The position numbers and the translations under genes were made by a program. Of a stretch of DNA of 64,000 nucleotides, positions 34,818-42,322 are shown piece by piece. Origin of the DNA: Bosea sp. Tri-49 (GTDB lineage: Bacteria; Pseudomonadota; Alphaproteobacteria; Rhizobiales; Beijerinckiaceae); the NCBI RefSeq assembly GCF_003952665.1, contig NZ_CP017946.1, positions 3,100,001 to 3,164,000 on the forward strand. The letters are read 5' to 3'. Positions within the stretch are counted from its first letter, which is position 1, and every line of letters begins with the position of its first letter. The notes under the pieces were generated by a model, which made no database searches, was not told where the DNA came from, and saw only the letters and a program-made list of their open reading frames with translations.

Positions 34818-36857
34818 ATGACCGATGTTGCCCGCACGCTGATGGTCTGCTCGTGCGAGGACACGATGCCGCTCGATGGCGCGGCGCTGCGGCGCGGCTG
34901 TAGCGGAGCTGAGATCAGCGAGCACCGCCACCTCTGCCGCAGCCAGGTAGAGCGCTTCCGCGCCATGCTCGGGCAGAGCGACGCAATCACCGTTGCCTGT
35001 ACGCAGGAAGCACCACTCTTCGAAGAGATCGCCGCCGACCTCGACTATGCCGGCGATCTCCTCTTCACCAATATCCGCGAGGCGGCCGGCTGGTCGAACG
35101 AAGCCAAGGCCGCCGGCCCCAAGATGGCCGCCCTCCTCGCTGCCGCGAGCGAGCCTTTGCCGCCGGCCTCCTTCACCACGCTGACCAGCAAGGGCGTCGC
35201 GCTGATCTATGGCCGCGACGAGGTCGCGATCGCCCTGGCGCATCGCCTCGCCGAGCATCTCGACGTTACTGTGCTGCTGTCGCGCCCCGGCGAGATCGCG
35301 CCGCCGCGCACCGACGAATTCCCGGTGCTGAAAGGAACGATCGCGCAGGCGAACGGCTGGCTTGGCGCCTTCGAGCTCACCGTCAACGACTACGCCGCCC
35401 CTAGCCCCTCCTCGCGCGGCAAGCTCGTCTTCGAGGCGCCGCGCAATGGCGCGATCTCGCAATGCGACGTCGTGATCGACATCTCCGGCGGCACGCCGCT
35501 CTTCCCCGCTGGGGACCTCCGTGCCGGCTATCTGCGCGCCGATCCGCGCGATGCGGCCGCAGTCGAACGGCTTGCCTTCCAGGCAAGCGGGCTGGTCGGC
35601 GAGTTCGACAAGCCGGCCTATGTCGCCCTGAACGAGGGGCTTTGCGCCCATGCGCGCTCGCAGAAGACAGGCTGCACGCGCTGCCTCGAACTCTGCCCGA
35701 CCGGCGCGATCACCCCGGCGGGCGATCATGTCGCGATCTCCGCCGAGATCTGCGCCGGCTGCGGCGCCTGCGCCGCCGTCTGCCCGACCGGCGCGGTGAC
35801 CTATACGCTGCCGCCGGCCGATGCGCTGCTCCGCAAGCTGCGGACCCTGCTCGTCACCTATGCCGAGGCGGGCGGGCGCGAGCCGGTCGTGCTCCTGCAT
35901 GACGGCGACCACGGCGAGCCCTTGATCGAAGCGCTTGCCCGCCACGGCGCCGGCCTGCCGGCACGCGTGCTTCCTTTACGCGTCAACGAGATCACGCAGA
36001 TCGGGCTGGAGACCTTCGCGGCGGCACTCGCGTTCGGCGCCGCCGCCATCCGCGTGCTCGGCCGGGACAAGCCCAAGCACGACATATCCGGCCTCACGCG
36101 CAATCTCGACTACGCCAACGCGCTGGCCGGCGCGCTCGGTTATGGCGAGGCCCGCGCTACGCTGATTGAGACCGACGACCCCGATCAGCTGGCCGCCGCC
36201 CTCACGAGGGTCGCGCCCGGCACGAGTGCCGCGCAGCCCGCGCGCTTCCGGCCGATGGGCGCCGGGCGGCCGCTGCTGCGGCAGGTGATCGGCGAGATGC
36301 ATGCCGTCGCGCCGGCGCCGGCCGCAGCGATCCCTATGCCGCCGCTCGCGCCCTTTGGCACGATCTATGTCGACACCGATGGCTGCACGCTCTGCCTGGC
36401 CTGCGTCTCGGCTTGCCCGGTCAGCGCGCTCGGCGACAATCCGGAACGCCCGACGCTCACCTTCCAGGAAGACCTCTGCGTGCAGTGCGGGCTCTGCGCC
36501 GCGACCTGCCCGGAGAAGGTGATCACACTGGAGCCGCGCATCGATTTCGACGCCTGGAAGGGCGGCCGCCGGATCGTCAAGCAGGAGGAGCCGTTCCACT
36601 GCATCGCCTGCGCCAAGCCCTTCGGCGTCCGCAGCACGATCGAGAAGATCGCGGCCAAGCTCGAGAACAAGCACTGGATGTTTGCCGGCGAAGGGGCCAA
36701 GCGCGCCTCGATCCTGCGCATGTGCGAGGATTGCCGGGTCGAGGCGGTGGTCAATGAGAGCTTCGACCCGCACCTCTCGCCGCAGCGTCCGCCGGTGCGC
36801 ACCACCGACGACTATCTGCGCGAGCGAGCGGAACGGGGCGAGGATCCGCTGGGGTAG
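34818..36857 (+). CDS. Large 4Fe-4S polyferredoxin-type protein of FDH loci
   Basis: A 679-residue cytoplasmic protein with no signal or membrane helix. Residues about 1-270 are a unique domain that starts MVCSCEDTMPLDG and includes CSGAEISEHRHLCR and VACTQEAPLF. A first ferredoxin pair follows near residue 288-325 (TGCTRCLELCPTGAI, then CAGCGACAAVCPTGAV). An alpha/beta domain (about 345-450) separates it from a second pair near residue 520-570 (CTLCLACVSACPVSAL, CVQCGLCAATCPEKVI). Two CxxC sites follow (CIACAKPFG, CEDCR). Four 4Fe-4S clusters are therefore likely. It is divergent from the accessory operon; a role in delivering or accepting electrons for FDH maturation is inferred. Confidence 0.85.
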   Translation: MTDVARTLMVCSCEDTMPLDGAALRRGCSGAEISEHRHLCRSQVERFRAMLGQSDAITVACTQEAPLFEEIAADLDYAGDLLFTNIREAAGWSNEAKAAGPKMAALLAAASEPLPPASFTTLTSKGVALIYGRDEVAIALAHRLAEHLDVTVLLSRPGEIAPPRTDEFPVLKGTIAQANGWLGAFELTVNDYAAPSPSSRGKLVFEAPRNGAISQCDVVIDISGGTPLFPAGDLRAGYLRADPRDAAAVERLAFQASGLVGEFDKPAYVALNEGLCAHARSQKTGCTRCLELCPTGAITPAGDHVAISAEICAGCGACAAVCPTGAVTYTLPPADALLRKLRTLLVTYAEAGGREPVVLLHDGDHGEPLIEALARHGAGLPARVLPLRVNEITQIGLETFAAALAFGAAAIRVLGRDKPKHDISGLTRNLDYANALAGALGYGEARATLIETDDPDQLAAALTRVAPGTSAAQPARFRPMGAGRPLLRQVIGEMHAVAPAPAAAIPMPPLAPFGTIYVDTDGCTLCLACVSACPVSALGDNPERPTLTFQEDLCVQCGLCAATCPEKVITLEPRIDFDAWKGGRRIVKQEEPFHCIACAKPFGVRSTIEKIAAKLENKHWMFAGEGAKRASILRMCEDCRVEAVVNESFDPHLSPQRPPVRTTDDYLRERAERGEDPLG

Positions 36858-36866
36858 CGCTCGCCC

Positions 36867-36962
36867 GTCATGCTCGCCCTTGTGGCGAGCATCCACGTCT
36901 TGGACACCACGCTCGATCAGTGAAGCGAAGACGTGGATGGTCGGGACAAGCCCGACCATGAC
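36867..36962. repeat. Composite palindromic repeat, copy 1
   Basis: About 96 bases bounded by GTCAT and ATGAC. It contains the hairpins ATGCTCGCC-N5-GGCGAGCAT and ATGGTCGGG-N5-CCCGACCAT, and a long-range pair CCACGTCT/AGACGTGG. A second copy is at 45262-45352 and a piece is at 15133-15155. It lies between two convergent genes. Confidence 0.75.
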
Positions 36963-36977
36963 GGCAGGGCTCGCCTT

Positions 36978-38315
36978 TCAGCGCGTCACCTTCTCCAGCC
37001 AGTCGACCAGGGCCTGTCGGTCTTCGGCCGAGCCGATCGTCTGCTCCGGCATCTTGGTGCCGGGCGTGTAGGCGTTCGGGCCGATCTCGAACAGCTTCGC
37101 CACGCTGTCCTTGCTCCAGACGATGTCCATGCCCTTGAGCGCCTCGGAATAGGCGTAACCGGGCGCGGTTGCGATGCGGCGACCGAAGATGCCGTGCAGG
37201 GTCGGGCCGGCCCGATTGCCGTCCGCTGGCGTCAACGTGTGACAAGCCGCGCAGGCACGGAACACCTGGGCGCCCCGCTCCCCCTGGAAGGCGGCAAGCG
37301 CATCCTCGCCGGCACGCGGCACCACCGCCCCGACATGCTCGCCGGTGACGGCGTTCCAGCGCCGGACCAGCCGGTCGGCGCCGCCGGAAAGCAATTGCCT
37401 GCCGTCCGGCAGGAAGGCGAGCGACCAGACCGGCAGGCCCGGTCCGACCAGCGTGGCGCGGATAGTGCGCGTTCTGCGGTCGATCAGCGCGACCTGGCCA
37501 CGCAAGCCGCCGGCAGCAATCGTCGCGCCATCGGGGGAGATGGCGAGCGCAATCAAGGGCGTCTCGCCGACCGCGATCTCGGCACGCTGGGCTCCATCTT
37601 GCCCGAACAGGCGAAGGCGGCCGTCGGCGGCGGCTACCGCGATCTCGCCATCGGGCGCGGCGACGACGCCGTTGAGCGGCGCCGGCGTCGTGACGATCAG
37701 CGGCGCGCCGCCATCGGCGGGCCAGAGCCGCAAGGTCGCGTCATAACCTGACGAGACGACCATGCCGCCCGGAGCGAAGGCGACGCCATTGACCGGCCCC
37801 TGATGGCCTTCGAGCACGCGCGCAGAACCATCGGCGAGCGCGGTAACCCGAACCGTCCCGTCCCAGGAGGCGGAAGCGAGATACTGCCCTTCCGGTGAGA
37901 CCGCCAGCGCCGCGACCGGTCCCTTATGCCCGTCGATGACCTTGGCCGGCTCGGGCGCATCGCCGCGCCAGAGCGCGATCCTGCCATCCTCGCCGCCGGT
38001 GGCGAAGCCGACGCCGTTGACGGACACCGCTGCATTGACCGCCCCCTGATGGAAGCGCAGCACCTTGATCGCGCTGCCGCGGGAGAGATCCCAGAGGATC
38101 GCCGACTGGTCGAAGGAGCCGGTCAGGGCCACCGCCCCATCGGCCGAGACCGCGGCGGCACGCACCGGCCCGCCATGGCCGCGCAGTTCTTGGGCAGAGG
38201 CCGGAAACGCTGCAATGAAAAGCGCAAAAAGCGCCACGCGAGCCCTTCTCCCCTTGGGGGAGAAGGTGGCAGCGCGGAGCGCTGACGGATGAGGGCATGA
38301 AAGGCGTCGGCGCAT
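36978..38315 (-). CDS. WD40 beta-propeller protein with C-terminal cytochrome c domain
   Basis: A 445-residue exported protein. A hydrophobic signal (ALFALFIAAFPASAQ) precedes about seven WD40-like blades from residue about 45 to 340, for example VSADGAVALTGSFDQSAILW and SPEGQYLASASWDGTVRV. The C-terminal 100 residues are a class I cytochrome c with heme motif FRACAACHTLTPADG and distal methionine in GTKMPEQTIG. The protein should be periplasmic, possibly an electron carrier or a scaffold. It sits in the FDH island but is not proven to act with it. The start is unclear: ATG at 38315 (AGGGAAG upstream), ATG at 38327, or GTG at 38237 with AGAAGG six bases before. The first two place a dispersed repeat inside the coding region. 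Confidence 0.82.
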   Translation of the reverse strand: MRRRLSCPHPSALRAATFSPKGRRARVALFALFIAAFPASAQELRGHGGPVRAAAVSADGAVALTGSFDQSAILWDLSRGSAIKVLRFHQGAVNAAVSVNGVGFATGGEDGRIALWRGDAPEPAKVIDGHKGPVAALAVSPEGQYLASASWDGTVRVTALADGSARVLEGHQGPVNGVAFAPGGMVVSSGYDATLRLWPADGGAPLIVTTPAPLNGVVAAPDGEIAVAAADGRLRLFGQDGAQRAEIAVGETPLIALAISPDGATIAAGGLRGQVALIDRRTRTIRATLVGPGLPVWSLAFLPDGRQLLSGGADRLVRRWNAVTGEHVGAVVPRAGEDALAAFQGERGAQVFRACAACHTLTPADGNRAGPTLHGIFGRRIATAPGYAYSEALKGMDIVWSKDSVAKLFEIGPNAYTPGTKMPEQTIGSAEDRQALVDWLEKVTR

Positions 38316-38368
38316 GACTTCCCTCATCCGTCTGCTTCGCAGACACCTTCTTCCCCGAGGAGAGAAGG
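38244..38368. repeat. Long imperfect inverted repeat of the CCTTCTCCCC-N-GGATGAGGG family
   Basis: CCTTCTCCCCTTGGGGGAGA...CGGATGAGGG is mirrored by CCCTCATCCG...CTTCCCCGAGGAGAGAAGG. Such elements are common intergenic repeats in Hyphomicrobiales. The left part covers the possible first codons of the WD40-cytochrome gene. Confidence 0.7.
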
Positions 38369-38447
38369 ATAGGTGCTGTTGCTCCCACGCGAAATGCCAT
38401 CATATGAAGCACAGCTTCGTTCGAATGGCCTCGCCCAAAACTCGCCC

Positions 38448-38678
38448 ATGTCTTCCATTCCGCTCAACCTGCGCGGCCTGAAGTGCCCTCTTCCGGCCCT
38501 GCGCGTGCGCAAGGCGCTGAAAGGCGCAGCGCCCGGCGATCTGTTCCTGGTCGAATGCACCGATCCGATGGCGGCGATCGACATCCCGAACCTGATGCGC
38601 GAGACCGGCGACGCGATCGAACTCAGCAGCAGCGAGGGCGAGCTGCTGGTCTTCCACATCCGCAAGGCCGCGGCCTAG
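38448..38678 (+). CDS. TusA-family sulfur carrier protein
   Basis: A 76-residue sulfur carrier. The active cysteine is in LRGLKCPLPALRVRKAL near residue 8-23, matching the CPxP signature, followed by FLVECTDPMAAIDIPNLMRE. TusA proteins receive persulfide from a cysteine desulfurase and pass it to tRNA, molybdenum-cofactor or other pathways. It sits 27 bases before the Mrp-type ATPase gene and inside an FDH/Mo-cofactor island, where sulfur is needed for FdhD-dependent activation; that link is inferred. ATG at 38448. Confidence 0.92.
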   Translation: MSSIPLNLRGLKCPLPALRVRKALKGAAPGDLFLVECTDPMAAIDIPNLMRETGDAIELSSSEGELLVFHIRKAAA

Positions 38679-38705
38679 CGTCGCGCAAACACTGGAACCC
38701 AGATC

Positions 38706-39839
38706 GTGGCCCTTTCGCAAAACGACATCCTGCGCGCGCTCGAACTGGTGAAGCTGCCGGCGAGCGGGCAATCGCTGGCGGCCTCGGGCCGCATCGGCGA
38801 CATCCTGATCGACGGCGGCAAGGTCATCTTCGCGATCGGCATCGACGCGACCGAAGCCAGCGCGATGGAGCCGGTGCGCAAGGCGGCCGAGAGCGCGGTC
38901 GGCGGTATTCCCGGCGTGACGCAGGTGCTGGTTGGCCTCACCGCCGACAAGGCGCCGGGGCGCCCGGCGCCGTCGCAGGCGGCGGAAGCGCGCCGGCAGG
39001 CGCATGGCCAGCCTGCGCCCGGCGGCCCGGTGCCGAAGGCGGCCGGCATTCCCGGCGTCAAGCAGATCATCGCAGTGGCGAGCGGCAAGGGCGGCGTCGG
39101 CAAGTCGACCACCACGGCAAACCTCGCCGTGGCCCTGGCGACGCTCGGTCTCAAGGTCGGTGTGCTCGACGCCGACATCTACGGCCCGTCCGTGCCGAAG
39201 ATCTTCGGCATCACCGGCAAGCCGCGGCTGGTCTCGGGCCGCACGCTCGCACCGATGGAGGCCTATGGCCTCAAGATCATGTCGATCGGCTTCCTGATCG
39301 ACGAGGAGACGCCGATGATCTGGCGCGGCCCGATGGTGATCTCGGCGATCACCCAGATGCTGCGCGAGGTCGCCTGGGGCGAGCTCGACGTGCTCGTCGT
39401 CGACATGCCGCCCGGCACCGGCGACGCCCAGCTCACCATGGCGCAGCAGACGCCGCTCGCCGGCGCGGTGATCGTCTCGACGCCGCAGGACCTGGCGCTG
39501 CTCGATGCCCGCCGCGGCGTCGCCATGTTCAGGAAGGTCGAGGTGCCGATCCTCGGCATCGTCGAGAACATGAGCTATTTCATCTGCCCGGAATGCGGCT
39601 ACCGCTCCGACATCTTCGCTCATGGCGGCGCCCGGCATGAGGCGGAGCGGCAGGGCGTGCCCTTCCTCGGTGAGATCCCGCTCGCCATGCCGATCCGCGA
39701 GACTTCCGATGGCGGTCGCCCGATCGTGGCGAGCGACCCCGACAGCCCCCATGCCAAGGCCTATGTCGCCCTGGCGCGGCAGGTGAAAGCCGGCCTCGCC
39801 GGGCCGGCCAGGGCAGCGCCACGGATCGTGATCGAGTAA
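38706..39839 (+). CDS. Mrp/ApbC-type iron-sulfur cluster carrier ATPase
   Basis: A 377-residue P-loop NTPase. An N-terminal DUF59-like domain (residues 1-85) precedes a linker, the deviant Walker A IIAVASGKGGVGKSTTTANL near residue 120, YGPSVPKIFGITGKP, VDMPPGTGDAQLTM and the CxxC near the end of IVENMSYFICPECGYRSDIF near residue 290. The CPxC pair binds a bridging 4Fe-4S cluster for transfer to apoproteins. The start is GTG at 38706. The bipartite hairpin at 39856-39901 follows the stop. It may supply clusters to the FDH subunits. Confidence 0.93.
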   Translation: MALSQNDILRALELVKLPASGQSLAASGRIGDILIDGGKVIFAIGIDATEASAMEPVRKAAESAVGGIPGVTQVLVGLTADKAPGRPAPSQAAEARRQAHGQPAPGGPVPKAAGIPGVKQIIAVASGKGGVGKSTTTANLAVALATLGLKVGVLDADIYGPSVPKIFGITGKPRLVSGRTLAPMEAYGLKIMSIGFLIDEETPMIWRGPMVISAITQMLREVAWGELDVLVVDMPPGTGDAQLTMAQQTPLAGAVIVSTPQDLALLDARRGVAMFRKVEVPILGIVENMSYFICPECGYRSDIFAHGGARHEAERQGVPFLGEIPLAMPIRETSDGGRPIVASDPDSPHAKAYVALARQVKAGLAGPARAAPRIVIE

Positions 39840-39855
39840 GGGTTTTTGGATCGCC

Positions 39856-39901
39856 GCATCGGATTTGCCCGAAAAGTGGTTCCCACTTTTCGGTCCGATG
39901 C
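39856..39901. repeat. Bipartite palindrome after the Mrp gene, possible bidirectional terminator
   Basis: Outer arms GCATCGGA/TCCGATGC enclose inner arms CCGAAAAGTGG/CCACTTTTCGG around TTC. It lies between the converging Mrp-type and VOC-family genes. It is related to the hairpin at 21648-21672. Confidence 0.65.
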
Positions 39902-39902
39902 T

Positions 39903-40391
39903 CTAGTTCCGCAGATCGAGCCCGCCGGAACGCTCAGCCTGCACTGCGAGCTGGTCGGGGGACACTCTCGCCGGCTCCGTCTGCCGTTCGATCAGCACCC
40001 AGATATGCCCGAACGGGTCGAATAGCGAAGCGACCCGTCTTCCCTCGACATCGGTCTGGACCCGATCACGCAGCGCGGCCCCGGCCACGATCGCCTGTGC
40101 GAAGCAGGCCTCGATGTCTGGCACCGTCAGCTGGACGATCGTGCTGACAGCGCCGGCCGCCTTGGGGGAGAACGGGCCGCCATAGGACGGCTCCTCCTCA
40201 CGGCGCGGGTTGGAGCCGGCGACGGAGACCCGCATTCCACCCATCAGCATGTCGACCCCGGCGAGCTCGCCGTCCACCCTGTATGTCTTCAATTGCCGTG
40301 CTTCGAACGCCTCGCTGTAGAAGTCCGCAGCCTGCTGCTCGCGTCCATGCTGCACGAAAATCGTCAGGCCGACGCCGATACTCTGCTCCAT
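39903..40391 (-). CDS. VOC (glyoxalase/bleomycin-resistance) family protein
   Basis: A 162-residue protein with the vicinal-oxygen-chelate fold. It shows ATG at 40391 with GAGGAG upstream, GLTIFVQHGREQQAADFYSE near the start, and SLFDPFGHIWVLIERQT near residue 130, the typical last strand of PhnB-like members. A metal-dependent or metal-free function cannot be decided. It is divergent from the SRPBCC gene, 162 bases away, a pairing often found with stress- or detoxification-type regulators, though none is adjacent. Confidence 0.85.
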   Translation of the reverse strand: MEQSIGVGLTIFVQHGREQQAADFYSEAFEARQLKTYRVDGELAGVDMLMGGMRVSVAGSNPRREEEPSYGGPFSPKAAGAVSTIVQLTVPDIEACFAQAIVAGAALRDRVQTDVEGRRVASLFDPFGHIWVLIERQTEPARVSPDQLAVQAERSGGLDLRN

Positions 40392-40553
40392 CGCGAATCT
40401 CCTCATCCGTCGCCGCTGGCAAAAGGGCTGGCGAAGCCGGCGGAATCTTGATCGACCCGCGGCAAGCTCGGACACAGCCCATCACCGATACGCGATGACA
40501 TCTGATTTTGTTCATGTTATGTTCTTTGACGCGGAATTCAGGGAGACCCGACG

Positions 40554-40955
40554 ATGCCCGTCCTGCCAGTGCGCCATATCAGCATCGCGATCAACAGGCC
40601 GATCGAGGAGGTCTACGGCTTCCTCGCCGAGCCCATGAACTTCCCGAAATGGGCGGAGGGGCTCGGCGATGAGTTCAGCCATGTCGAGGGTATGACCTAT
40701 CGCGCGAAGACGCCGATGGGGCCGATGCGCGTGATCTTCAGCGAGCCCAATCGCTACGGCATCCTCGACCATGCCGTCGTTCCTGATGCGGGCGCGACGA
40801 TGCACAACCCGATGCGGGCGCTCGCGAATGGCAGCGGCAGCGAGGTGGTGTTCACGTTGCTCAGGCGCCCGGAGATGACGGACGACGCATTCGCACGCGA
40901 TGCCGAATGGGTGGCGGCCGACCTCGCACGGCTGAAGAAACTGCTGGAGGGCTAG
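40554..40955 (+). CDS. SRPBCC-family ligand-binding protein
   Basis: A 133-residue START/Bet v1-like protein. INRPIEEVYGFLAEPMNFPK near residue 13 and the C-terminal helix WVAADLARLKKLLEG are typical of polyketide-cyclase/AHSA1-like proteins. Ligand unknown. The stop overlaps, on the opposite strand, the stop of a 40-residue gene. Confidence 0.85.
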   Translation: MPVLPVRHISIAINRPIEEVYGFLAEPMNFPKWAEGLGDEFSHVEGMTYRAKTPMGPMRVIFSEPNRYGILDHAVVPDAGATMHNPMRALANGSGSEVVFTLLRRPEMTDDAFARDAEWVAADLARLKKLLEG

Positions 40956-41074
40956 AGCCGCACGCTGCTGGTCGCGTAGGCGACGTCGACCGGACGCTGA
41001 TAGGTCGCCAGCACCATGCTCGCGCCATAGGCGGCGATGGCGGCGAAGGCGACGGCGATGACAAAGGACTTCAT
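40952..41074 (-). CDS. Small hydrophobic protein of 40 residues
   Basis: ATG at 41074 with GGGGGAAG seven bases upstream opens a frame for MKSFVIAVAFAAIAAYGASM, followed by VLATYQRPVDVAYATSSVRL. It has one hydrophobic helix or signal and a short polar tail ending TSSVRL. I recall similar small proteins (one helix, tail ending close to TSSVRL) in related Hyphomicrobiales, which favours a true gene. Function unknown. It is convergent with the SRPBCC gene, with the two stop codons overlapping. Confidence 0.65.
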   Translation of the reverse strand: MKSFVIAVAFAAIAAYGASMVLATYQRPVDVAYATSSVRL

Positions 41075-41144
41075 GTGACTTCCCCCGGAGGCAGGCGAAT
41101 AAGCTTCGCTTATCGGGTGAATCTAGGGGCGGCGCTGCGGCCGA

Positions 41145-41771
41145 TCAAGCGTCACCGAGCGCGGCATGCAGCCGCTCGGCCTCGGCGAGATCGTCCGGCC
41201 GGTTAGCGTTGAAGAAGGGGTCGACCGGCGTCACCGGCCATTCGGCCGAAACAACGCCATGGCGCGCAGTCCAGCGGTCGATCTTGCGCTCATCCTCGAC
41301 GGTGAGCGCATGGCGCAGTTCGTCGCGCAGCGCGACCGGCCAGAGCCCGATCACGGGGTGGGTCCAGCCGCCCGAAGCGGCGCAGGCGAGCGGGACATTC
41401 GCCGCCGCGCGCGCCGCATGCAGCCGCGCCACCAGATCGCGCGGGATGAAGGGTGTGTCGGCGGCGACGCTGACCAGCCATTGCGCACCCGGCCGGTTCG
41501 CGGCGAGCCAGTCGAGTCCGGCAAGGATGCCGGCGAGCGGCCCGGCGAAATCCGGCACGCTGTCGGCGACGACCGGCAGGCCGTAATCGGCAAAGCGGGC
41601 GGGATCGCCATTGGCGTTGAGCAGCAGCCCGTCGAATTGGGGGCTGAGCCGCTCGATCACATGGGCGAGGATGGTGCGGCCAGCGATGGTGCGCAGCGGC
41701 TTGTCGCCGCCGCCCATGCGGCGGGCAAGCCCGCCGGCGAGCAGGAGGCCGAAGGTGGGAGGCGTGGTCAT
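41145..41771 (-). CDS. mobA: Molybdenum cofactor guanylyltransferase
   Basis: A 208-residue nucleotidyltransferase that attaches GMP to molybdopterin to build MGD. The N-terminal GTP-binding signature is [19 protein letters not shown], followed by NANGDPARF and the metal-binding [15 protein letters not shown] near residue 100. Length is typical. The start overlaps the stop of the upstream membrane-protein gene (ATGA). It is part of the fdhD-mobA group, so cofactor synthesis and FDH sulfuration are co-expressed. Confidence 0.95.
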   Translation of the reverse strand: MTTPPTFGLLLAGGLARRMGGGDKPLRTIAGRTILAHVIERLSPQFDGLLLNANGDPARFADYGLPVVADSVPDFAGPLAGILAGLDWLAANRPGAQWLVSVAADTPFIPRDLVARLHAARAAANVPLACAASGGWTHPVIGLWPVALRDELRHALTVEDERKIDRWTARHGVVSAEWPVTPVDPFFNANRPDDLAEAERLHAALGDA

Positions 41772-42322
41772 GCTGCGGCTAGTGATCGCAGACGCCGCAT
41801 TTCGCGCGCGACCGCGGCGGCGTTTGAGACGGCAATGAAGCCCTCCTGAGTCCGGCTCGGGCCATCGCTTGAATCAACGATATGCTCATAGAAGATCACG
41901 TCGCCGCGCTCATCCGATTCGTAGGCCAGTTCGACAAACTTCACCGCGGGCCAATCCAGACTGAATACCGTCGACGGGCGCTCGATGACGGCACGTCTGT
42001 CGGTCACGAGATAGGTCACGCGCTTTGCTTCCTCATAACGCTCGCGGATACACGAAACCGACATCCACACCCCAAACACTGCGAAGCCCCCGGAAAGCAT
42101 GCCCCCTACCAGAGCCGCGAAGACAGAATCGAGCTTGAGCATTGCATGTAGCGCGATCCCGCCTGTCACGACGCAGACCGCGCCAACGACAACTGCGCCC
42201 CAAGTCCGCCGGAACGCATATTTCCATAGGTCGGGTCGCCCCCACCAGATCGCAGTCTCGCCGGCATCAAGCAGATGAACCGGACACCAGGGCATGGTTT
42301 CGTCCGGCTTCAGCCCGCTCAC
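41768..42322 (-). CDS. Bacterial-PH-like membrane protein of unknown function
   Basis: A 184-residue protein. Two transmembrane segments (residues about 42-62 and 70-92) are followed by a soluble part containing [19 protein letters not shown] and [20 protein letters not shown], the strand pattern of bacterial PH-like (DUF304-type) domains. The start is GTG. It overlaps fdhD by four bases upstream and mobA by four bases downstream, so it is firmly embedded in a Mo-cofactor/FDH operon although nothing in the sequence points to that pathway. Confidence 0.75.
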   Translation of the reverse strand: MSGLKPDETMPWCPVHLLDAGETAIWWGRPDLWKYAFRRTWGAVVVGAVCVVTGGIALHAMLKLDSVFAALVGGMLSGGFAVFGVWMSVSCIRERYEEAKRVTYLVTDRRAVIERPSTVFSLDWPAVKFVELAYESDERGDVIFYEHIVDSSDGPSRTQEGFIAVSNAAAVAREMRRLRSLAAA

